Shown here piece after piece: positions 44,621 through 54,134 of a stretch of DNA of 64,000 nt. Position numbers and translations under genes: made by a program. Every line of letters starts with the position of its first letter. Positions within the stretch are counted from its first letter, which is position 1. The notes under the pieces are model-generated. The model did no database searches. It saw only the letters and a list, made by a program, of their open reading frames with translations, and was not told the DNA's origin. The DNA comes from Polytrichum commune (lineage: Eukaryota; Streptophyta; Polytrichopsida; Polytrichales; Polytrichaceae): positions 48,229,169 to 48,293,168 of the forward strand of contig OX485806.1 of assembly GCA_950295325.1 (NCBI GenBank). The letters are read 5' to 3'.

Positions 44621-45916
44621 GCTCAAGCTTACACACCACGGGATCCGTGTCGGCAACTGCTTGAACGGCATCTTCGCTCATTGCGAGAGCCTAACAAAAA
44701 CACAAACAATAAAACCATGCTTAGAAAGCTAGAACTCAAAAAACTTGCTCAACAAATTACTCAACAACTATCCAACTCACCTCTACTTGTAATGGGCCCT
44801 GCGAATTGAGACTCTCAACCTGCACAGCTTCAACTTCAGCCGCGGGGGCCGCAAGAACAACATCCTCTCCAGATTGGGGTTGCGATTGCGCAACCTGTGA
44901 AGAGTCCATATCCTAAGAACATGAAGAAAATGAGAATTTCACAAAGAAAAGTCAATAACTTCGTAACTATAAAGAAAAAAATCCTCACAAAAACAATACA
45001 AGGCCGAGAGCAAACTACAAATGGAAATGGCCGAATGCTAAGTCAAGTGGTCAACTCTAGCACTAACCTACCTACGAATGAGAGGCCTCGGATCCGAGGC
45101 CTCTTTTCCTACCTCCTCCTTATGCACTACCCAAAAGAAAAAGGCCGAGAGAAATCTTATGTGAACATAGCAGTTTGACTTTTCAAGCCCATACATTGTC
45201 TCCAAAATGAGGCCTCGGATCCGAGGCCTCTTCACAAACCTCCTACTCATGTAGTACCCAAAACAAGAAGGCTGAGAGCAATCTTACATGAACATAACAT
45301 TTTGATTTTTCTAGCATAAAATTGACACAAACATGAGGCCTCGGATCCGAGGCCTCTTCCCAAAACACATACTTATTCACTACCCAAAACAAGAAGGCCG
45401 AGAGCATTTGAAAATGAACATAAGATTTTCATTTTTCAAGCACATACCTTGACACAAAAATGAGGCCTCGGATCTGAGGCCTCTTCACAAAGTACCTACT
45501 TATGCACTACCCAAAACAAGAAGGCCAAGAGCATTCCAAAATGAACATAAGATTTTCATTTTTCAAGCACATACCTTGACACAAAAATGAGGCCTCGGAT
45601 CCGAGGCCTCTTCACAAAGTACCTACTTATGCACTACCCAAAACAAGAGGGCCAAGCGCATTAAAAAATGAACATAACATTTTAACTCTTCATGCACATA
45701 CCTTAACACAAAAATGAGGCCTCGGATCCGAGGCCTCTTCCGAATGCCCCTCCTTATGAAATACATACTACAGAAAATGGCCGAGAGAATTCAAAAATGA
45801 ACCTAACATTTTCATTTTTCAAGCACACAACCTCACTCAAAAATGAGGCCTCGGATCCGAGGCCTCTTCCAAATGCCCCTCCTTGATGATTTTAAAACCT
45901 AACCAATTTACTTGTT

Positions 45917-48223
45917 ACATGGCTCACGGGTGTTCACCCGTGAGGTTCACATTTGATGATGTTCCAGGGGAGGTCACTCCATTGCCAAGTTGCATCACCA
46001 AAATGGGTCAAAATTTTCTCAATTGTTTTTGGGAGGTAGATATACATGATATCTATTACGGAGTAAAATATCATGACCAAATTTGATGACCATATTTTTC
46101 TAGAAAACATACAATTTCTACCTAGAATGACGCAGAATTCAACTAAAACAATTACTAGGAAAAATGAAGATGACAAAAAATTTCAAAAAAATATACAAAA
46201 GATATAATAAATGGTTGTGAATATAGAGAAAAAAAATCATAATTTTTAAAAATATTTGACATGGAGACATCTCCTCGTGATAATGCTAAATCCTTTCCAA
46301 GTTACCTGTTACATGGCCCACGGGCGTTCGCCCGTGGGGCACACATTTGATGATGTTAAAACCTAACCAAGTTACTTGTTACATGGCCCACGGGTGTTCG
46401 CCCGTGGGGCACAAGGCAGAGAGCAAGGAACCAAAAAAGCAAGAAAGTTGACATTCTATTAGTTTGAGAAATCAAGAACCTCACCTCTCTCAAAACCCTA
46501 CCTTTCACATACTCAAACTTACACAAATATGAGGCCTCGGATCCGAGGCCTCTTCCTATGGCTCCCACTTATGCACTACCCAATAGAAGAAATGGCCGAG
46601 AGCAAGGAATCAAGAAAGCAAGAAAGTTGACATTCCATTAGTTTGAGAAATCAAGAACCTCGCCTCTCTCAAAACCCTACCTTTCACATACTCAAACTTA
46701 CACAAATATGAGGCCTCGGATCCGAGGCCTCTTCCCCTAGCTCCTTCTTATGCACTACACAAAACAAGACAAGGCCGACAACAATTGATGTGCACATAAC
46801 ATTTTGATTTTTCAAGCACAAACCTACCCACAAATAAGAGGCCTCGGATCCGAGGCCTCTTCCTATGGCTCCCACTTATGCACTACCCAATAGAAGAAAT
46901 GGCCGAGAGCAAAGAATCAAGAAAGCAAGAAAGTTGACATTCCATTAGTTTGAGAAATCAAGAACCTCGCCCCTCTCAAAACCCTACCTTTCACATATTC
47001 AAACTTACACAAATAAGAGGCCTCGGATCCGAGGCCTCTTCACAAACCTCCTACTCATGTAGTACCCAAAACAAGAAGGCCGAGAGCAATCTTACACGAA
47101 CATAACATTTTGATTTTTCTTAAATAAAATTGACTCAAACATGAGGCCTCGGATCCAAGGCCTCTTCACAAAGTACCTACTTACGCACTACCCAAAACAA
47201 GAAGGCCAAGAGCATTCAAAAATGAACATAAGATTTTCATTTTTCAAGCACATACCTTCACACAAAAATGAGCCCTCGGATCCGAGGCCTCTTCACAAAG
47301 TACCTACTTATGCACTACCAAAAACAAGAGGGCCAAGAGCATTCAAAAATGAACATAAATTTTTAATTTTTCAAGCACAAACCTTGATACAAAAAAGAGG
47401 CCTCGGATCCGAGGCCTCTTCCCAAAGCTCCTACTTATGCACTTAACAAAATACAATCCCCCCCCCCCCGCAGCTTCAGACCTCCATATCTTCCACGTGT
47501 GGTCTCCGAATCTAACAATCAACCACTGTATCGTCATCTACGTGAAATGTAGATGCCGATGGACACCTCACTTGCCCCATTTGGGCAAAAATCAAGGAAG
47601 TTATGCCTGTTTAAACATTCGCAGTCCCGGGAGCCACTCCCTGGAGACTGCTGATCGAGGGCACTAAAAGGAGGCCTCGGATCCGAGGCCTCATTTTCAA
47701 ACTAGTTTACATACTCAAAAACAAGCAAAGTGCCTCATTCATACAAGCTATACGTTGAATCAAAAAACCTCAAGTGGCCTCGGCCGAGAGGCCTTGGATC
47801 CGAGGCCTTACACACAAACTAGTTTACATACTCAAAACCAACCAAAGTGCCTCTTCCGTACACTTGTTTTGGAACACATAAAAGAGGCCTCGGATCCGAG
47901 GCCTCATTCACAAACTAGTTTACATACTCAAAACAAACCAAAGTGCCTCATCCGTACACTTGTTTTGGAACACATAAAAGAGGCCTCGGATCCGAGGCCT
48001 CATTCACAAACTAGTTTACATCCTCAAAAACAAGCAAAGTGCCTCATTCATACAAGGTATACTTTGAATCAAAAAACCTCAAGTGGCCTTGGCCGAGAGG
48101 CCTCGGATCCGAGGCCTTACACACAAACTAGTTTACATACTCAGAACCAACCAAAGTGCCTCATAAAAACATGCCTAACCAAGTTACTTGTTACATGGCC
48201 CACGGGCGTTCGCCCGTGGGGCA
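45917..48223. repeat. second palindrome class in the M5 array
   Basis: CCCACGGGCGTTCGCCCGTG (GG) occurs at about 46318 and 48199, with TGTTCG variant at 46385 and a diverged CACGGGTGTTCACCCGTG at 45926. Each follows AGTTACTTGTTACATGGC. The arms pair over 10 bp, so single strands would form a stable hairpin. It is unrelated to the AGGCCTCGG palindrome. Confidence 0.85.
47455..47668 (-). mobile_element. fragment of family T inside the M5 array
   Basis: About 215 bp matching the middle of T4 (CAGCTTCAGACC, then GATGCCGATGGACACCTCAC, CAGTCCCGGGAGCCACTCCC) is embedded in the array. It starts after a run of about 13 C and has no family T ends and no duplication. A palindrome follows directly at 47672. 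Confidence 0.8.
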
Positions 48224-49783
48224 CAAGGGAGAGAGCAAGGAATCAAAAATGGAAGAAAGTTGACATTCCATTAGTTTGAGAAATCAAGAACCTCACCTCT
48301 CTCAAAACCCTACCTCTCACATATTCAAACTTACACAAATATGAGGCCTCGGATCCGAGGCCTCTTCCCCTAGCTCCTTCTTATGCACTACACAAAACAA
48401 GACAAGGCCGAGAGCAATCGATGTGGACATAACATTTTGATTTTTCAAGCACAAACCTACCCACAAATAAGAGGCCTCGGATCTGAGGCCTCTTACTATG
48501 GCTCCCACTTATGCACTACACAATAGAAGAAACGGCCGAGAGCAAGGAATCAAGAAAGCAAGAAAGTTGACATTCCATTAGGTTGAGAAATCAAGAACCT
48601 CGCCTCTCTCAAAACCCTACCTTTCACATACTCAAACTTACACAAATATGAGGCCTCGGATCCGAGGCCTCTTCCCCTAGCTCGTTCTTGTGCACTACAC
48701 AAAACGAGACAAGGCCGAGAGCAACATGATGTGCACATAACCTTTTGATTTTTCAAGGACAAACCTACCCACAAATAAGAGGCCTCGGATCCGAGGCCTC
48801 TTCCTATGGCTCCCACTTATGCACTACACAATAGAAGAAATGGCCGAGAGCAATGAATCAAGAAAGCAAGAAAGTTGACATTCCATTAGTTTGAGAAATC
48901 AAGAACCTCACCTCTCTCAAAACCCTACCTCTCACATATTCAAACTTACACAAATATGAGGCCTCGGATCCGAGGCCTCTTCCCCTAGCTCTTTCTTATG
49001 CACTACACAAAACAAGACAAGGCCGAGAGCAATAGATGTGCACATAACATTTTGATTTTTCAAGGACAAACCTACCCACAAATAAAAGGCCTCGGATCCG
49101 AGGCCTCTTCCTATGGCTCCCACTTATGCACTACACAATAGAAGAAACGGCCGAGAGCAAGGCATCAAGAAAGCAAGAAAGTTGACATTCCATTAGGTTG
49201 AGAAATCAAGAACCTCACCTCTCTCAAAACCCTACCTTTCACATACTCAAACTTACACAAATATGAGGCCTCGGATCCGAGGCCTCTTGCCCTAGCTCGT
49301 TCTTGTGCACTACACAAAACGAGCCAAGGCCAAGAGCAATTGATGTGCACATAACATTTTGATTTTTCAAGCACAAACCTACCCACAAATAAGAGGCCTC
49401 GGATCCGAGGCCTCTTCCTATGGCTCCCACTTATGCACTACACAATAGAAGAAATGGCCGAGAGCAAGGAATCAAGAAAGCAAGAAAGTCGACATTCCAT
49501 TTGTTTGAGAAATCAAGAACCTCGCCTCTCTCAAAACCCTACCTTTCACATACTCAAACTTACACAAATATGAGGCCTCGGATCCGAGGCCTCTTCCCCT
49601 AGCTCGTTCTTGTGCACTACACAAAATGAGCCAAGGCCGAGAGCAATTGATGTGCACATAACATTTTGATTCTTCAAGCACAAACATACCTTTCCTGACA
49701 TGTTCCTAAACCCAAATCAGGACAAGGCCGAAAGCAAGTCAAGCTGATATTCCAAATACTATGAGAAATCAAGGTGATAGAAA

Positions 49784-50187
49784 TTAAGCAAAAACGTTGG
49801 CGAACATAGCTTGGCCGAGATCCCGACACCTTACCAGAATTTGGAGTATGCCCTCCACTGAAGCCCCTATATTGGCGCCACTATCTTCCGAGGTCCCGTC
49901 CTCTGTCGGCGTTATTGGAGTGCTTCTCGAATCTCCGAGGTTTACTTGCGCCATTCCTCTCCCGCGGCCACGCCCTCGCCTTGATGTTTGTTGTGTTCCG
50001 ACGCCTTGCTTCGCAGAAATCTTGAAGCAGGGGTCACAACATCCACACTTAGGGTTTCTGCGCATGGGTCTCCTCCTTCAGCTCTTTCGCGGCCTCCCAA
50101 CAAATTTGATTTCAGATCTTCCTTTGCCGCTTTCCTCTTAGACGCCTTCATTTTTTCTCTTGCTTGAATCGTTGGTTGTCCCGACAT
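49784..50187 (-). pseudogene. possible 5' exon on the minus strand beside the M5 transposase
   Basis: From ATG at 50187 the frame reads MSGQPTIQAREKMKASKRKA. After a frame change (a stop intervenes) it continues MRRNPKCGCCDPCFKISAKQ, then RRGRGRGRGMAQVNLGDS and GASVEGILQIL, ending at a good donor (CTG|GTAAGG, about 49830). Cys-rich CGCCDPC and the RGRGRGRG run look protein-like. It could be a far-upstream first exon of the methyltransferase-like gene, with the array in its intron, or a captured host fragment. It replaces the transposase N terminus in this copy. Not recognised. Confidence 0.3.
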
Positions 50188-50216
50188 CGGTTCTCGCTCT
50201 TCTAACGCCTTCTCGA

Positions 50217-53012
50217 GTTGTGATTACCTTCAACGCACCCATCGTACCTCTAAGGTCAATGACACAGAATTTGAAGGTTTCACTAAAGATCCTTTCCCTC
50301 TCTCTGGCATTGTGCCATCCGGATCTACTCTTGTCTGCAGGATCTGTAAAGAGCCTCGCAAATGCATTGCACTATGCGAGGCCAAAATCTTCTACGTCCA
50401 TGGGAAGGAGTCATCCCAAAGAGCCTGCATTCATCTCGGTTCTCATCAACATCCAGTGAAGGTTGGAGACTGTAGAGACAGTTGGAAGCGTATCAATGCA
50501 CTTCTTGAGGAGCACGTTGAACGTACGCCTCAAGCCACCCACAGCAAGATCGTCCTTGAAGCTAGCAAGGACATTGTTGGTGAGTTTCTCCTTTCTGGCG
50601 ATAATGACACACACCGTCTTTTCTCTTTAAACAAGCTTGAACTTGTTTTTGAGAGCTGTAGAGAGTTGAATTCCCCAAACCTTCGCTCTAAGGTTACCTC
50701 TTTCAAATATTTGCGGAGGTTTGGTGTTATGGATGGCATCGCAAAGCTCCGAGGCGTTAGCAATTGGGCCTACGTCCAACGGAACCAATTCCCATGACAA
50801 GGTGACGACACAGACAAGGTGTTCGTCTTCAAGATGTCGGAGGTTGGTCCTGGAAGTGGAGTGGATTTGGTTCGTCGGATGCAACCGGGTGGGGACCTGG
50901 AGAACGCGTGGATGATGTCCGATCACGTGAAGCGGGTCAAAGGGTGGACCACCATGGCCGCTCATGTGTACGATGGGACTTATCAACGGGTCATGACCAT
51001 TTCATGTTGTGATTTCCAATCGGAGGATAAGGATGCCCAAGTTCTCTTCTGGCAGAACCTCAACCACGTCATGGCCCGACACGGTATCCCACATCCAAAC
51101 TTTATAGGCTTCATGGCGGACAGTGCCCAAGCCAATTGGAACGCTGTTCGCATTGTGTATGGTTCAGGGGATCCCAAAGTTCCAATGGAGGGTCGTGAAC
51201 GCACTTGTTTTTTCCATTGGAAACAATCGCTCGAAAAACATACGAAATCGTATATAAAGCATGAGTTACAAGACCAACATAGACATCTTTGCCTTCAATA
51301 TCGAAATGCGTCATCTATGGAAGAGGCTGAGACTAGGTACCTAGCTATCAAGGCTTGGTGGGCGTCATCGAATTGTACAAGTGAGGACGGTCTCAAGCAT
51401 CTTCAGCTCTGGCTTGCTTTTTGGCACTTCCGCTACCTTCAATGGGGTGGTTTCATGGAACTGGTACATCTCCTTTATAATTCATTATTGGTTTTTCTTG
51501 GATTCGATTTCCTCTCTCTGTACATTTATATTAATACTTGATTTCTCCAATCAGGAAAAGGTTTTAACCCAAGACCAATTGGCCGAGATGCCGTCGTGCA
51601 ATCTTGCGGAGTCCATCCACAACAAGTGGCTTCAAGCCTCCGGCAACAAGGGTGGAGATCTATACGTGGCTACGGTTGACGACTACATTCGCGCCTTCTT
51701 ACAAGTTGTTGCATACTACCAGTTCCTTAAAGGTGGAATTGGCGGAGATGGTCCAAGCAAAGAAGAACTAAAGCTCAGGGGTGCTCAACGTCGAGCTCAG
51801 CGTACTGGCGACCCCACAGTGTTGCAGAAGGTCTTGCTTGACATGTCCGGTGGGGAAGAATTTTGCACTCGCGATCCACACCTTGAGGGCGCCGAGGTGT
51901 TTGGATCGCAGAAGCGAAGACCAGACACTCCAATTGGTGATGATGGCGAGACCCACCGCCCCGATACCGTGAACTTCTCTCGCCCTCCCCCCGGTAAGCG
52001 TGTCACTCGATCTCAACCAGAAACACTACCCACTATCATTGAGGAGTCTTCCCCCTCTGTACAAGAGGTTCAAGTACCTTCACCTGCAGGACTTGGTTTC
52101 CAGCGTGTCACTGCCGTGCAAGAAACCAAAGTAGATGTCTCTCTTTGGCATATTGCCCGCATACCCTATACGTCTGGGAAATCTTGTTGGGCTAATCATG
52201 CGGGCACGAAGAAGAAGTGCACCGCAAGAATCGTCACTAATAATAAGAGCGTCCCTACGCCGACCTACACCGGTATGTGGCATCATTACAAGCTCCAATC
52301 TATGAAGCGCACGGACTTTGTCTTTTGCCCATACGACATTGAGCGTTGCGTGAAGAGCCCTCGTCGGAAATGGATCATGCCGTTCTTTGCTGATGACCAG
52401 AAGCCTCTTATTCCCCCAATCTGGCCCGTGAAGATTGGTACCAACCTCATCCGCTCGGAGATCTTCGCCCTTGAGAACGCAAGTTTTCAACTCCCACCAA
52501 AGGAGCGCATCACACCGACTCAACTCTTCACCAACTCTGCTCCCCCGTTGGATATGTCTGGAATCCGTGTTCCAGAAAACCCCGACATGATCCCTCCGAC
52601 AAGATTGTCCAAGCTTGTTCGGCGATCCAGCAGCGCACCTTCGGCAAAGCAGAGGCAGATGATGGCCTCTGCTGAAGCTATGCATGGTACCGTTCTGAAG
52701 TTAACTATGATCCCTCAACCGGGATTTGGTTGCATTATCACACTGCAGTCCAAATCAGAACCCCAACCACCAATCTACCAAGTGACAGTGAGTTCTCTTC
52801 CAGAGTGCAACTACGCATACTTCTTGGATATGATTTCCAAGTTCAGCCGCAAACGAAATTCTTATCTGAATTGTAAGCATTTGTATTACATTTTCATCAA
52901 GGTTTCTAATTTGGATGCGGAAGTGAATTTGTTCATTCACGCCCCGACATTTAGCTTCAACGAAGTCAAACTCATCCTCGAAGGGGGTCTTTTGACAAAG
53001 TCTACTTCTTAG
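50217..53012 (+). pseudogene. MULE transposase of M5 (N terminus lost, one stop)
   Basis: Two exons, about 50217-51463 and 51555-53012, with a 91-bp GT...AG intron at the same place as in M1. Homology starts abruptly at CDYLQRTHRTSKVNDTEF. Zinc finger of GCM/WRKY type: CRICKEPRKCIALCEAKIFY, then ACIHLGSHQH. Catalytic core: HVYDGTYQRV (Asp), GFMADSAQANWNAV (Asp), ERTCFFHWKQS (C-x-x-H), NLAESIHNKWLQASG (Glu). A long spacer with CTARIVTNNK and CVKSPRRKWI follows, then a SWIM finger ECNYAYF...LNCKHLYYIF, where M1 supplies the missing Cys (CNC). One TGA at 50797 interrupts exon 1 (FP-stop-QGD); exon 2 is fully open to KSTS-stop. MULE transposases cut at TIRs and give 8-11 bp duplications, as seen here. 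Confidence 0.87.
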
Positions 53013-53173
53013 GATTTATCTCAACCTAGCAGTACTTTGGGCTATGATATATGTGTCCATTTCTGGACCTCTTGTGAAGCAATAATTGATTGATATAATA
53101 AAGGTATAATCTCAATGATTATTTTTATTTGCTTCAAAATTTTGTATTACAATGCTTCCTATGTCTATCAATT

Positions 53174-53629
53174 CTATTTCCGTTTTGCATACTTCTTAGA
53201 TGATTGCGAGGGAGGTGGACCCGGTCGAAGCAAATCCATATAAGAAATTGTCTTATCCTTCAGCGGAAGATGATGCGGCGTCATTCCTCTCATCCGCTCG
53301 CGAAATGAAAGAGACTTCGAAGATTCCCCTTCCACCTTCACCTCCTCCTCCGTTTCGTTCGATTTGTCTTCATCCAAATCAGCATCCTTCTCCGGGACAT
53401 CATCCTGCCTTTTTTCTTTTTTCTCATATTGTTTTTGCTCCTCCCGCACCCTCCACCTCCATGCTTGTGTAGACTGCGAAAATGGAGTCAGCTCGTAGTC
53501 ATCACTACTTCGATTTCCAGCAGCAAACTCAAATTCCGGCGATGGATTAAAGGGAATATGAGGATCTCCTAGACTTCTAATTTCCTTCTCCCATCCTAAT
53601 CCAGCAAACATGTCTCTCTCATCTCCCAT
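53174..53629 (-). CDS. accessory protein of the MULE, 151 residues, function unknown
   Basis: Open from ATG (MGDERDMFAGLGWEKEIRS) to stop after KKYAKRK. The N-terminal third has SLGDPHIPFNPSPEFEF and YELTPFSQST. The middle is a charged helix (EEQKQYEKKEKRQDD) and acidic stretch (DADLDEDKSNETEEEVK); the C terminus has SSKSLSFRERMRGM, then ISYMDLLRPGPPPS and a basic end. No signal peptide or membrane segment. M1 carries a decayed homologue in the same place (7738-8273), so it belongs to the element. It faces the transposase tail to tail, with 161 bp between the stops. The M5 copy alone is open throughout. It might bind DNA or the transposase; that is only a guess from its charge pattern. Confidence 0.6.
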   Translation of the reverse strand: MGDERDMFAGLGWEKEIRSLGDPHIPFNPSPEFEFAAGNRSSDDYELTPFSQSTQAWRWRVREEQKQYEKKEKRQDDVPEKDADLDEDKSNETEEEVKVEGESSKSLSFRERMRGMTPHHLPLKDKTISYMDLLRPGPPPSQSSKKYAKRK

Positions 53630-53650
53630 TGTGTGCAACTGTATATACAA

Positions 53651-54125
53651 TCATGTTGGGTATGAGTCCAATTTATAATCTATTCGGCCACAAACGATAA
53701 TTGCTAAAGTCCAAGCTATAGAATAGACTCACATATAAGACAAAGAGAAAAGTGATGAATAAAAACCAAACAAGTTTATTATTTTGATTCCTTTGTATTT
53801 TGATTGACTCATTCTTCAATTATACCAATCTCAAAAAATCCATTTTCATTGATTTTTTCTTGTAGTCATCATTGGTTTTAATAATTCAACCACCTCATGG
53901 TTTCCAAACTTAATGAGACCATTTCAAATTCAGGGTTTTTATTTTATTTTATAACCTATACATCCCACGGAAATAGGTCCAATTTTTTTACTATTATTGT
54001 CAGATTCTGGAATATTCTTGGTATATTCTTGGCTATTTTGAAATATCCTAATTTTAGTCTGACAAGTTTTTTATTTTTATTTCCTCTACGCTCTCCGCTC
54101 TCCGCTCACATACAAGTGTCGTCCA
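53651..54125. other. TIR-b side subterminal region and TIR-b of M5
   Basis: AT-rich, no gene. It matches M1 7203-7680 in reverse (CCAAACTTAATGAGACCATT, TTTCTTGTAGTCATCATTGG). The last 40 bp are TIR-b (GCTCTCCGCTCTCCGCTCAC then ATACAAGTGTCGTCCA). Confidence 0.75.
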
Positions 54126-54134
54126 TTACCGGCT
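54126..54134 (+). repeat. right target-site duplication of M5 (TTACCGGCT)
   Basis: Exact copy of 39746-39754; the G2 ORF resumes from it. Confidence 0.92.

Larger units (their letters stand above)
40743..44909 (-). pseudogene. ParB/DNA-methyltransferase-like gene of M5, 11 exons, few lesions
   Basis: Exons (minus, approximate): 44781-44909, 44116-44690, 43827-44022, 43540-43737, 43220-43438, 42897-43138, 42119-42805, 41690-42025, 41358-41615, 41063-41261, 40743-40965; together about 3.26 kb or 1,085 codons. Most joints are GT...AG with matching phases. Exon 1 starts MDSSQVAQSQPQSGED. Exon 2 holds a ParB-like domain. Exons 3-6 are unrecognised (STEHDYVKANIPAKLLRIR; DMTIEKLQKIV). Exon 7 is basic, then Pro/Ser-rich with PRKRKAALLD, a possible nuclear signal. 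Exon 8 holds the motif IV-like segment, exons 9-10 motif I, and exon 11 ends EESDRECSPSP. Lesions: TAG in exon 2 (about 44155), TAA and a frameshift in exon 7, a slip in a T run in exon 9, TAG after SMRDP in exon 10, and exon 4 acceptor AG to AA. Few hits over 1,085 codons suggest recent death. Confidence 0.72.
45060..49600. repeat. palindrome array of M5, about 28 perfect 20-22 bp palindromes
   Basis: AGGCCTCGGATCCGAGGCCT (extended by G...C to 22 bp) recurs about 28 times every 95-180 bp (45081, 45211, 45334, 45590, 45717, 45847, 46533, 46709, 46839, 47019, 47398, 47672, 47886, 47982, 48096 and on to 49571). Most are perfect; a few have one mismatch. Spacers share ACTTATGCACTACCCAAAAC, AAGGCCGAGAGCAA, ACATAACATTTTGATTTTTC and AAGCACAAACCTACC. 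The palindrome is better kept than its spacers. The array fills the gap between the two divergent genes. Chance ORFs (for example 47755-48279) come from the units. Confidence 0.93.
39755..54125. mobile_element. MULE M5, 14.4 kb, both ends and 9-bp duplication
   Basis: Left end (TIR-a) GGGAAACTCAAGTATGTGAG then CGGAGAGCGGAG. Right end (TIR-b), read inward, TGGACGACACTTGTATGTGA then GCGGAGAGCGGAG. Order: subterminal region with TGACGTCA, ORF X remnant, the methyltransferase-like gene (minus, 40743-44909), palindrome array (45060-49600), a possible minus-strand exon (49784-50187), the transposase (plus, about 50217-53012), the accessory gene (minus, 53174-53629), subterminal region. The most complete copy in the window; the transposase lacks its N-terminal part and has one stop. 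At 14.4 kb it is unusually long for a MULE. Confidence 0.9.

Noticed and set aside
40743-44909. Bacterial or phage contamination as the source of the ParB/methyltransferase signals
   Set aside because: The motifs are split by GT...AG introns, occur in four related copies, and lie within MULE ends inserted in plant retroelement sequence.
47755-48279. 174-codon ORF with repeated EASDPRPHSQTSLHTQNKP
   Set aside because: Created by the AGGCCTCGGATCCGAGGCCT array in M5; the repeats are explained by DNA units.
24860-49600. CRISPR-like look of short palindromes at regular spacing
   Set aside because: Spacers are themselves repeats rather than unique, unit spacing varies, there are no cas genes, and the context is a eukaryotic transposon.
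52080-52685. 201-codon minus-strand ORF in M5
   Set aside because: Antisense of the open second exon of the transposase.
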